Shown here: in pieces, positions 57,496-64,000 of the stretch
How the letters are laid out: each line of letters begins with the position of its first letter
Numbering within the stretch: position 1 is the stretch's first letter
Assembly: GCA_947630795.1 (NCBI GenBank)
Contig: CANRJC010000005.1
Coordinates: 41,648-105,647 of the forward strand
Direction of reading: 5' to 3'
From: an uncultured Phascolarctobacterium sp.
GTDB taxonomy: Bacteria; Bacillota; Negativicutes; Acidaminococcales; Acidaminococcaceae
DNA length: 64,000 bases
Translations under genes and position numbers: made by a program
Notes under the pieces: generated by a model
The model's input: the letters and a program-made list of their open reading frames with translations, nothing else
Database searches by the model: none
Told to the model about the DNA's origin: nothing

Positions 57496-58662
57496 ATGAC
57501 AGACAGAGAAGACCTCTACCTTGCCGCTTGCTGCGGCATCAGCCCGGGGCTCAGCCGCGCCGCCGTAAAAAGATTGCTGACTTACACCGGCGGAGCAGAA
57601 AGGCTCTATAACGCCGGCGCAGAGCTTTTGCGTGAGAGCGGCCTATGTACGTCCAAACAAGCGGCGGCTTTTTGCGCCGGTCGCTCGCAAAAATTTTTAG
57701 AGCACATCGCAGCCTACCTGCGGGAGAGCGGCGCCTTTTTGCTCGGTTATGCTTCTCCTGCTTATCCTCGTCTTTTGCGGGAAACGGCAGATGCGCCCCT
57801 CGTCCTTTACGTGCGGGGGCGGCTGCCGGAGAGCGGGCTGAACATCGCCGTCGTGGGCTCGCGGGCCTGCACTGCCTACGGGGCGAGAGTGGCGAGGGAC
57901 TTCGCCTATAAATTGGCGCTGCAGGGAGTTAACATCATCAGCGGCGGCGCCCGGGGCATCGACTCGGCGGCTCACCAGGGAGCGCTGGCGGCGCAAGGAA
58001 AGACGGTGGCAGTTTTGGGCTGCGGTCTCGATCAATGCTATCCACCGGAAAACGCAGCTCTCTTTCGCGAGATCGCCGAGCAGGGCGCCCTCATCAGCGA
58101 ATATCCACCCGGTGCTCCGCCTCAGCCTTTCAATTTTCCCGCCCGCAACCGCATCATCGCCGGTCTTTCCCACGGAGTGATAGTGGCGGAGGCCAGGGCC
58201 AAGAGCGGCGCCCTCATCACCGCCCGTTTGGCCTGCGACGAGAACAGAGACGTTTACTGCGTGCCGGGAGATATTTACGGCGGCGCCTCCGGCGGCTGTC
58301 ATGAATTGATCCGTCAAGGAGCAAAATTGGCGGACGATCCCCGGCAAATATTGGAAGACAGCAAAGAACAGCTGCAGGAGCAGGCTTCCTTGTGGGAGGC
58401 GGCGGAGCCCGAGCTCAAAGAAGAAAACAGATCGAACAAGAGCTCAACGCACACAACGGCTCCCCCTGCTATCCCCGCAGCTTTGGCCAAGGGCAGCAGA
58501 GGAGAACAGATCTGGTCTCTTTTGGGGAAGGAGAGCCTCTCTTTGGCAGAAATAGCCGAAAGCTTAGACTGTTCTTTGGACAGCCTCAGCGTCGATCTTT
58601 TGGAGCTGCAGCTGGCCGGTCTCATCAAAGAGAGCGAGCCGCAGGTCTACGCACGCAGTTAA
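57496..58662 (+). CDS. dprA: DNA-processing protein DprA
   Basis: A 388-residue protein that loads RecA on incoming single-stranded DNA in transformation. An N-terminal SAM-like helix bundle covers residues 1-70. YPRLLRETADAPLVLYVRG is near 90-108, then the Rossmann part with VVGSRACTAYGARVARDFA near 117, ISGGARGIDSAAHQGAL near 151-167, VLGCGLDQCYPPEN near 175, ISEYPPGAPPQPFNFPARNRIIAGL near 200-224 and SGALITARLA near 236. A linker and a C-terminal winged helix (from ~330) complete it. It heads dprA-topA-trmFO-xerC. GGGGGAG precedes ATG 57496. Confidence 0.94.
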   Translation: MTDREDLYLAACCGISPGLSRAAVKRLLTYTGGAERLYNAGAELLRESGLCTSKQAAAFCAGRSQKFLEHIAAYLRESGAFLLGYASPAYPRLLRETADAPLVLYVRGRLPESGLNIAVVGSRACTAYGARVARDFAYKLALQGVNIISGGARGIDSAAHQGALAAQGKTVAVLGCGLDQCYPPENAALFREIAEQGALISEYPPGAPPQPFNFPARNRIIAGLSHGVIVAEARAKSGALITARLACDENRDVYCVPGDIYGGASGGCHELIRQGAKLADDPRQILEDSKEQLQEQASLWEAAEPELKEENRSNKSSTHTTAPPAIPAALAKGSRGEQIWSLLGKESLSLAEIAESLDCSLDSLSVDLLELQLAGLIKESEPQVYARS

Positions 58663-58712
58663 AAAAAAGAAGAGCCGCTGCCATGTGCAGCTGCGACAGA
58701 GGAGGTATTTAA

Positions 58713-60881
58713 ATGCCTAAACTGGTCATAGTGGAGTCGCCTCATAAGGCAGAGGTGATAGGAAAATTTTTAGGCCGCAATTATACGGTGAAAGCCACCA
58801 TGGGCCACATCAGAGACTTGCCCAAGACAAGTATGAGCATCGATACAGAGACCATGGAGCCGAAATACACCAACATTCGGGGCAAGGGTGATATCATCAA
58901 AGAATTGAAGGCTCTCGCCAAAAAAGCTGACGGCGTCTATCTGGCCACCGACCCGGATCGAGAAGGGGAGGCCATCAGCTGGCACTTGGCCACTATCCTG
59001 GGGCTGCCCCCCGACAGCAAATGCCGGGTGGCCTTTCACGAAATAACCAAAGAGGCCGTGACTGCCGCTCTAAAGGCGCCCCGCCCCATCGATATGGATA
59101 TGGTGGATTCTCAGCAGGGCCGGCGTTTGCTGGACCGCCTGGTGGGCTACGAGCTCAGCCCTCTTTTGTGGAGCAAGATCCAAAGCGGCCTTGCTGCCGG
59201 GCGGGTGCAGTCGGTGGCGGTGAAGCTCATCGCCGACCGCGACAGAGAGATCACCGCCTTCAAACCCAAAGAATATTGGACCATCGAAGCAAAACTGCGG
59301 GAGACAGCGAAGGCCCCCATCTTCACTGCCGAAGTCGTAAAATATAAAGGAAAAAAAGCAGAACTGGCCAGTGCGGCTCAGGCAAAAGAGGCCGAAGCAG
59401 CTTTGGCCGAGGCCGCCTATGCGGTAGAAGAAGCGGTACGCAAAGACCGCCGCCGTCACGCTCTGCCTCCTTTCACCACCTCCACTTTACAGCAAGAGGC
59501 CAATCGAAAATTAGGCTTTCCCACCGCCAAGACCATGCTGTTGGCCCAGCAATTATACGAAGGCGTGAAGCTGGGCCGCACCAACACCGGCCTCATCACC
59601 TACATGCGTACCGATGCGGTGCGTTTAGCCGACAGCGCCCGCCAAGAGATAAAAGAGCACATCATCGCTGCTTACGGCGCCGAGTATTATCCGCAAAAGC
59701 CCAATTTTTACGCCGCTAAAGGCAGCGCCCAAGAAGCCCACGAAGCCATCCGCCCCACCGATATCCGCCGCACACCGGAAGAAGTAGAGAAATATCTCGA
59801 CAGAGATCAGTTCAAACTTTATCGGTTGATCTGGCGGCGCACTTTGGCCAGCCAGATGGCCGACGCCGTCTACGAAGTCACCAATCTTCTCATCAAAGCA
59901 GGCGACTACCAACTGCGGGCCGGCGGCTCTCTTTTGAAATTCCCCGGGTTTTTGGCCGCCTACGGCGAATTCGCCGACGAAGAGAAAGAGAGCAAGGTGC
60001 CCTATATAAAGGAAGGCAAGAGCCTCGTGCTCCATAAGCTGGAGCCGGCTCAGCAGCATTTCACCGAGCCCCCCGCTCATTACACCGAAGCCGCGTTGGT
60101 GAAGAAGATGGAAGAGGAGGGGATAGGGAGGCCTTCCACCTATTCTCCCACCATCATGAGCATCATCAAGCGGGGTTATGTGCAAAAAAGCGGCAAAAAA
60201 TTGCTGATCACCCCGCTGGGTGAAAGCACCAACGACTTTTTGACCACTTACTTCCCGCGCTTGATCGACATACCTTTCTCTGCCGCTTTGGAAGAAAAAC
60301 TGGACGAGATCGCCGAACAAAAAGAAAATTACAAAGAATTTTTGAAAGATTTCTACGACGGCGACGACGGAAAAAACGGTTTTCATCAGCGTGTCGAAGC
60401 TGTGGAAAAGAACGTTGCTTTCATAGGTCGGCAAGTGGAGGAAGAGTGCCCCGATTGCCATGTGAAATTCTTGCTGAAGTCAGGCCGCTTTGGGCATTAC
60501 CTGTCCTGCCCCAAGTGCGGCAAAAATCAGAAATATCAGGAAAAGATCGGAGTGGATTGTCCCAAGTGCGGCGCCCCTATGGTAGTGAAACACAGCAAGA
60601 AGACGGGCAAACCTTTCTACGGCTGCTCCGCTTATCCAGCCTGCAGCTACGCCTGCTTCGACAAACCCACGGGAGAAATATGCCCAGAGTGCGGCAACCT
60701 CATGGTGGAGAGCTTCAACTTCAAAAAACAGCGGCAGGTCTTTTGTTCCAATAAAGAGTGTAAAAATGCCAAGCCTGCTTATAAGCCGAGGGCTGCTGCT
60801 TCCGCCGCCAAAGGAAGAACGAGCACTGCGAAGAAATCGGCTGCAAAAAGCAGGACCGCCGGCAAAAGCAAAAAGGCCTAG
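58713..60881 (+). CDS. topA: DNA topoisomerase I
   Basis: A 722-residue type IA topoisomerase that relaxes negative supercoils. Toprim motifs are IVESPHKAEVIGKFLG near residues 6-21 and LATDPDREGEAISWHLA near 85-101. Active-site Tyr in GLITYMRTDAVRL near 294, and AHEAIRPT near 341. Three C4 zinc ribbons start near CPDCHVKF (574), CPKCGAPMV (616) and CPECGNLM (657). A Lys/Ala-rich tail ends KSRTAGKSKKA. GGAGG precedes ATG 58713. It lies 9 bp upstream of trmFO. Confidence 0.96.
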   Translation: MPKLVIVESPHKAEVIGKFLGRNYTVKATMGHIRDLPKTSMSIDTETMEPKYTNIRGKGDIIKELKALAKKADGVYLATDPDREGEAISWHLATILGLPPDSKCRVAFHEITKEAVTAALKAPRPIDMDMVDSQQGRRLLDRLVGYELSPLLWSKIQSGLAAGRVQSVAVKLIADRDREITAFKPKEYWTIEAKLRETAKAPIFTAEVVKYKGKKAELASAAQAKEAEAALAEAAYAVEEAVRKDRRRHALPPFTTSTLQQEANRKLGFPTAKTMLLAQQLYEGVKLGRTNTGLITYMRTDAVRLADSARQEIKEHIIAAYGAEYYPQKPNFYAAKGSAQEAHEAIRPTDIRRTPEEVEKYLDRDQFKLYRLIWRRTLASQMADAVYEVTNLLIKAGDYQLRAGGSLLKFPGFLAAYGEFADEEKESKVPYIKEGKSLVLHKLEPAQQHFTEPPAHYTEAALVKKMEEEGIGRPSTYSPTIMSIIKRGYVQKSGKKLLITPLGESTNDFLTTYFPRLIDIPFSAALEEKLDEIAEQKENYKEFLKDFYDGDDGKNGFHQRVEAVEKNVAFIGRQVEEECPDCHVKFLLKSGRFGHYLSCPKCGKNQKYQEKIGVDCPKCGAPMVVKHSKKTGKPFYGCSAYPACSYACFDKPTGEICPECGNLMVESFNFKKQRQVFCSNKECKNAKPAYKPRAAASAAKGRTSTAKKSAAKSRTAGKSKKA

Positions 60882-60890
60882 GAGGGAACT

Positions 60891-62243
60891 ATGAGAGAAA
60901 GTTCTGCGGGGACGGGGCCGGTCCACGTCATCGGCGCCGGCTTGGCCGGCAGCGAGGCAGCTTGGCAGCTGGCCAGGCGGGGCGTGAGGGTCATCCTGCA
61001 CGAGATGCGGCCTTTAGTCCCCAGTCCCGCCCATAAGACCGCTTACTGCGCCGAATTGGTGTGCTCCAATTCTCTGCGGGCGGCAGGTTTGGAAAATGCG
61101 GTGGGTCTTTTGAAAGAAGAGCTGCGCCGACTGGGCTCTCTCATCATGGCCTGTGCCGATCGCCATCGGGTGCCCGCGGGCGGGGCCTTGGCCGTAGATC
61201 GAGAGGGTTTTGCCGCAGCCGTCACCGCAGCCGTCAAAAGCGAGCCTCTCATCACTTGGGCAGAAGAAGAAGTGACCGAGCCGGAAAAATTGGAAGGCAC
61301 GGTCATCGTGGCTTCGGGGCCTCTCACTTCTCCTGCTTTGGCAGCAGCCGTCGCCCGCCTCATCGACACCGACTATCTTCACTTTTACGATGCGGCCGCT
61401 CCCATCGTAAGCAGTGAGTCTTTGGATCGGGAAAAAGTTTTTTTGGCCTCCCGCTACGGCAAAGGGGAGGCTGCCTATTTGAACTGTCCTTTTTACAGCA
61501 AGGAAGAATATCTGCGCTTTCGTGAAGCTTTAATGACAGCAGAGTGCGCACCCCTTCACGCTTTCGAAAAGCCGACCTTCTTCGAAGGCTGCATGCCCAT
61601 CGAAGAGCTGGCCCGGCGAGGCGAAGACACCATGCGCTTCGGTCCTTTGAAACCGGTGGGCCTCGTCGATCCCCGCATCGGCAAAGAAGCTTACGCCGTG
61701 GTGCAGCTGCGACAAGACGACGGAGCCGCCTCTTTATACAACATCGTAGGCTTTCAGACTCATTTGAAGTGGCCGGAGCAGAAGCGGGTCTTTTCTCTCA
61801 TACCGGGGCTGGAGCAGGCGGACTTCGTCCGCTACGGGGTGATGCACCGCAACACTTACTTGGACTCGCCCCGCCTTTTGCAAAACGATTACAGCCTGCG
61901 CAGCTGCCCCCGTTTTTATTTCGCCGGGCAGCTCACCGGGGTAGAAGGCTACGTGGAATCCTGCGCCAGCGGGTTGACGGCGGGAGTGAGCGCCGCCTGC
62001 AAAATTTTGGGGAGGCCTGCGCCTCTCTGGCCGAGAGAAACGGCCATCGGCGCTTTGGCCCGCTATGTGAGCAACGAAGCGGTAACTGATTTTCAACCGA
62101 TGAACATCAATTTCGGGCTGCTGCCGCCCTTGGGCTATCGGGTGAAGGGGAAGAGAGAGAAGAACGCTCTCATCTCGCAACGGGCGCTGCAAGCTTTGGA
62201 AAAGATCTTCGCCGACGAAGGGGAGGGAGAGAAAGATGCTTGA
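60891..62243 (+). CDS. trmFO: Methylenetetrahydrofolate--tRNA-(uracil-54-C5)-methyltransferase TrmFO
   Basis: A 450-residue flavoprotein that makes T54 in tRNA using methylene-THF. HVIGAGLAGSEAAWQLARRG near residues 8-27 is the FAD Rossmann motif. HKTAYCAELVCSNSLRA near 47-63, CPFYSKEEYLRF near 201, FEGCMPIEELARRGEDTMRFGP near 230-251, LYNIVGFQTHLKWPEQKRVF near 284 and GQLTGVEGYVESCASG near 345-360 follow. It is found in most Bacillota and replaces TrmA. AGGAGGG precedes ATG 60891. It overlaps xerC by 8 bp. Confidence 0.95.
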   Translation: MRESSAGTGPVHVIGAGLAGSEAAWQLARRGVRVILHEMRPLVPSPAHKTAYCAELVCSNSLRAAGLENAVGLLKEELRRLGSLIMACADRHRVPAGGALAVDREGFAAAVTAAVKSEPLITWAEEEVTEPEKLEGTVIVASGPLTSPALAAAVARLIDTDYLHFYDAAAPIVSSESLDREKVFLASRYGKGEAAYLNCPFYSKEEYLRFREALMTAECAPLHAFEKPTFFEGCMPIEELARRGEDTMRFGPLKPVGLVDPRIGKEAYAVVQLRQDDGAASLYNIVGFQTHLKWPEQKRVFSLIPGLEQADFVRYGVMHRNTYLDSPRLLQNDYSLRSCPRFYFAGQLTGVEGYVESCASGLTAGVSAACKILGRPAPLWPRETAIGALARYVSNEAVTDFQPMNINFGLLPPLGYRVKGKREKNALISQRALQALEKIFADEGEGEKDA

Positions 62244-63162
62244 CACCGGCACAGATCTGGTGGGCCGCTACCTGAATCATTTGCAGGTGGAGAAGGACAG
62301 TTCGCCCATGACCGTCATCAATTATCGGCGGGACTTGGCCGGCTTCAGCCTCTTCATGAACCGGCGGCGGCCGGGCTGGTCGTGGCTCGATCTGAAATAT
62401 TTGGACGTGCGGGCTTATTTGGCTTGGGCCAACGAAGAACACTACGCTCCCCGCACCATCGCCCGCCATCTCACCAGCCTCCGCTGTTTTTACCGCTATC
62501 TGCTGCGGGAGGGAGTGCTGAAAGAGAGCCCGGTGCAGAAGATGAAGAGCCCCAAACTGCCCAAGACCCTGCCCGGCTTTTTGGACGAATTCGAGATCGA
62601 CGAATTGCTGAAGCTCCCCGATGCTTCGCCCTTGGGCCTGAGAGATCAGGCCATCTTGGAACTGCTCTATGCCAGCGGCTGCCGGGTAGCGGAATTGGTG
62701 GGCCTCACCCTGCAGCGGGTAGATACAGCCAATCAGTTGGTGCTGCTCTTGGGCAAAGGCAACAAAGAGAGGGTAGTGCCCTTGGGAAGGCCCTGCTGCG
62801 CCGCCATCGAAAATTATCTGCCGGCCAGAAAAGAAATAATGGCCCGTTTTCAAACGGCGGAGCACGGCTATCTTTTCGTGAACAAAGCGGGGGGCCATCT
62901 CAGCGACCGCAGCGTGCGCCGCATTTTGGACAAATACATCACTGCCTTGGCCCTTCACAAAAAAGTTTCTCCTCACACCATCCGCCACACCTTCGCTACC
63001 CATCTTTTGGCTCACGGGGCCGACCTGCGCAGCGTGCAGGAGCTTTTGGGGCACGTGAACCTTTCCACCACCCAGATCTACACTCACATCACGCCTCAGC
63101 GTTTGACGGAAGTTTATCGGGAGAACCATCCCCGCAATCAAGGGGGAGAAGAAGAGCCGTAA
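62236..63162 (+). CDS. xerC: Tyrosine recombinase XerC
   Basis: A 308-residue site-specific recombinase, probably resolving chromosome dimers. An N-terminal SAM-like domain (residues ~8-100, with DSSPMTVINYRRDLAGF) is followed by the catalytic domain. Visible residues: Arg in LYASGCRVAELVGL near 154, Lys in LLGKGNKERVVPLG near 172, His-x-x-Arg in SPHTIRHTFATHLL near 246, His in LGHVNLSTTQIYTH near 273 and the Tyr nucleophile in the same segment. The context (after trmFO) is the usual xerC position; hslV/hslU do not follow. Start ATG 62236 lies after GGGGAGGGAG. Confidence 0.93.
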   Translation: MLDTGTDLVGRYLNHLQVEKDSSPMTVINYRRDLAGFSLFMNRRRPGWSWLDLKYLDVRAYLAWANEEHYAPRTIARHLTSLRCFYRYLLREGVLKESPVQKMKSPKLPKTLPGFLDEFEIDELLKLPDASPLGLRDQAILELLYASGCRVAELVGLTLQRVDTANQLVLLLGKGNKERVVPLGRPCCAAIENYLPARKEIMARFQTAEHGYLFVNKAGGHLSDRSVRRILDKYITALALHKKVSPHTIRHTFATHLLAHGADLRSVQELLGHVNLSTTQIYTHITPQRLTEVYRENHPRNQGGEEEP

Positions 63163-63185
63163 AAAATTTTTTAACTTTTCACTAC

Positions 63186-63217
63186 GGGCAGGCACAAAAA
63201 GTCTGCCTCTTTTTTTA
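63186..63217 (+). terminator. Terminator of dprA-xerC operon
   Basis: GGCAG (63187-63191) pairs with CTGCC (63203-63207), loop GCACAAAAAGT, then TCTTTTTTT. The stem is short but the T tract is strong. Confidence 0.72.
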
Positions 63218-63288
63218 GGACGCAGAGAGCTAAGTTTTAAAGTTTACAGCGTAAAGTGAGAAGTTTGCAGTTGCAGATAGAAAAAAAG

Positions 63289-63323
63289 AAAGCAGGCTGT
63301 TCGGCCTGCCTTCTTTTTTGCGG
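63289..63323 (+). terminator. Second terminator-like hairpin
   Basis: AAGCAGGC (63290-63297) pairs with GCCTGCCTT (63304-63312), with a TGTTCG loop, then CTTTTTT. It backs up the terminator at 63186. Confidence 0.8.
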
Positions 63324-63624
63324 GAGCCTATACCCAAAGGTTCTGTGTGTGGAGTTGCCGACTCCGTTCGTGTTTTGGTCATAGCATACATTTGTAAAAA
63401 TGCAATAAGATAATTCCTATGATCTTAAAGACTGTTTGAATATAGCATCGACACCGGCAACGGGATATTTTTGTTTCAATGAGTATGATATAGAAGATAA
63501 GATGCTTTTGATCTCTTTTCTCAGTCCTTCTATTTCCGATTACCGCAGAAGAAATAATTGCGAGCGATCTCAGAGTCGAGCTCATCGGTGAAGAATTTAG
63601 AGCAAAATTATTTGCGGCAAAGTC
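63324..63624. other. AT-rich spacer before tRNA genes, no gene seen
   Basis: No gene is supported. A 104-codon minus-strand frame (63693-63379) has no ribosome-binding site, overlaps the tRNA promoter and has a biased composition, so I do not call it. I see no insertion sequence or attachment core. The AT richness suggests relic or acquired DNA next to tRNA genes. Confidence 0.5.
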
Positions 63625-63653
63625 TTGCAATAGTAAAAAAATTATGTTAATAT
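63625..63653 (+). promoter_or_regulatory. Promoter of tRNA-Gly/tRNA-Trp
   Basis: TTGCAA (63625-63630), a 17-bp spacer and TAATAT (63648-63653), 41 bp before the tRNA-Gly 5' end. Confidence 0.65.
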
Positions 63654-63694
63654 GTGTAGTTGTCAGGCCCAAGCCTTTCGGCAGCCTGTTCAAT

Positions 63695-63769
63695 GCGGAA
63701 GTAGCTCAGTGGTAGAGCACCACCTTGCCAAGGTGGGGGTCGCGAGTTCGAGCCTCGTTTTCCGCTCCA
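63695..63769 (+). tRNA. tRNA-Gly (anticodon GCC)
   Basis: Acceptor GCGGAAG pairs with TTTCCGC (one wobble), discriminator T and encoded CCA (63767-63769). The D-arm contains AGCTCAGTGGTAGAGC. The anticodon stem closes a loop containing TTGCCAA (anticodon GCC), and the T-arm has GAGTTCGAGCCTC. It is one base from tRNA-Trp. Confidence 0.95.
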
Positions 63770-63770
63770 C

Positions 63771-63846
63771 AGGGGTATAGCTCAACTGGTAGAGTAGCGG
63801 TCTCCAAAACCGTTGGTTGTGGGTTCGATTCCTACTGCCCCTGCCA
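63771..63846 (+). tRNA. tRNA-Trp (anticodon CCA)
   Basis: Acceptor AGGGGTA pairs with TGCCCCT, discriminator G and encoded CCA (63844-63846). The anticodon stem GCGGT/ACCGT closes loop CTCCAAA, giving anticodon CCA (Trp), and the T-arm has GGGTTCGATTCC. tRNA-Trp often precedes rpmG/secE/nusG in Bacillota, which would lie just beyond this window (inference). Confidence 0.95.
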
Positions 63847-63856
63847 CAGCCTTTCA

Positions 63857-63892
63857 GAGCGCAGGCCAAAAGCCTGCGCTCTTTTCTCTTTT
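63857..63892 (+). terminator. Terminator after tRNA-Trp
   Basis: A perfect 10-bp stem GAGCGCAGGC (63857-63866) with GCCTGCGCTC (63872-63881), loop CAAAA, then TTTTCTCTTTT. Confidence 0.9.
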
Positions 63893-63931
63893 ACGAAAGA
63901 TAAAAGTCGGCGAGACGGAGCTTTGTTAGTG

Positions 63932-63986
63932 TATAATTTTCGTTGGCAAGCTCAATAAAATAAAGGGAAGGGTTTTCCCCTTCCCT
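63932..63986 (+). promoter_or_regulatory. -10 box and leader hairpin at window end
   Basis: TATAAT at 63932-63937 lacks a clear -35 partner. A GGGAAGG/CCTTCCC hairpin at about 63964-63986 follows with no T tract. This is probably the start of the next transcription unit, cut off by the window. Confidence 0.4.
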
Positions 63987-64000
63987 GATCATGCAAAATA

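Noticed and set aside
62236..63162. XerC as an integrase of a mobile element
   Set aside because: It sits in the conserved topA-trmFO-xerC order, overlaps trmFO, and no attachment sites or phage genes are nearby.
63379..63693. Minus-strand frame (104 codons) before tRNA-Gly
   Set aside because: No ribosome-binding site, overlaps the tRNA promoter, and no family pattern.

Overview
The window is an ordinary bacterial chromosome segment, densely coding and GC-rich in its core genes. It carries one transferred-looking island and unusually repeat-rich intergenic spacers. Several traits point to Bacillota, and I infer a Negativicutes-type organism such as the Acidaminococcaceae: a T-box leader on leuA, a PrpC/PrkC(PASTA)/RsgA/Rpe cluster, a dprA-topA-trmFO-xerC operon, QueH-type queuosine synthesis, a SpoIID-domain protein, a PilT-type ATPase, a free-standing PycB/oxaloacetate-decarboxylase-alpha-like carboxyltransferase and TctAB. 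The species cannot be fixed by eye.

Layout. 1-146: tRNA-Val (cut by the window edge) and tRNA-Asn on the minus strand. 0.2-6.2 kb: a YhcH-family protein, an SbmA/YddA-type ABC exporter, a YbjN-like protein and T-box-controlled leuA2. The spacers here hold 33-36-bp tandem repeats. 6.4-10.5 kb: purine salvage (a frameshifted NCS2 permease plus adenine deaminase) and a flavin-reductase-like protein. 10.9-15.7 kb: an AT-richer restriction-modification island with an XRE regulator, a C5 methyltransferase, a Sau3AI/MutH-type endonuclease, a Vsr-like nuclease and a second, paralogous C5 methyltransferase. A DpnD/PcfM-like small gene follows, then a spacer with two copies of a structured repeat and a ~155-bp imperfect palindrome.

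16.9-23 kb: a PycB-like carboxyltransferase (minus), DUF3783, YajQ, PilT-like ATPase and a CPA2/Kef antiporter (minus). 23.3-35 kb is mostly co-directional: a class-IV aminotransferase homologue lacking its PLP lysine, a membrane protein, DUF2156, a GNAT/SCP2 protein, tgt-yajC-5-FCL-secD-secF, tctB-tctA and ilvD. 35.2-46.6 kb is a long run for replication restart, translation initiation, rRNA modification and signalling: priA, def, fmt, DUF116, rsmB, rlmN, prpC, prkC, rsgA, rpe. 46.7-52.6 kb: yebC, ruvCAB, queH, a SpoIID-domain protein and queA.

52.8-54.4 kb: an overlapping macrodomain plus class-M sirtuin pair, an ADP-ribosylation writer/eraser module. 54.5-57.1 kb (minus): an unrecognised two-TM protein and CstA. 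57.5-63.2 kb: dprA-topA-trmFO-xerC. 63.7-63.85 kb: tRNA-Gly and tRNA-Trp.

Most genes are housekeeping. The points most worth a second look are the GATC-type restriction island, whose methyltransferase promoter region is packed with GATC sites; the SirTM/macrodomain pair without its usual lipoyl-carrier partners; the aminotransferase without its catalytic lysine; the periodic intergenic repeat family; and the structured repeat and palindrome cluster at 16.0-16.8 kb.
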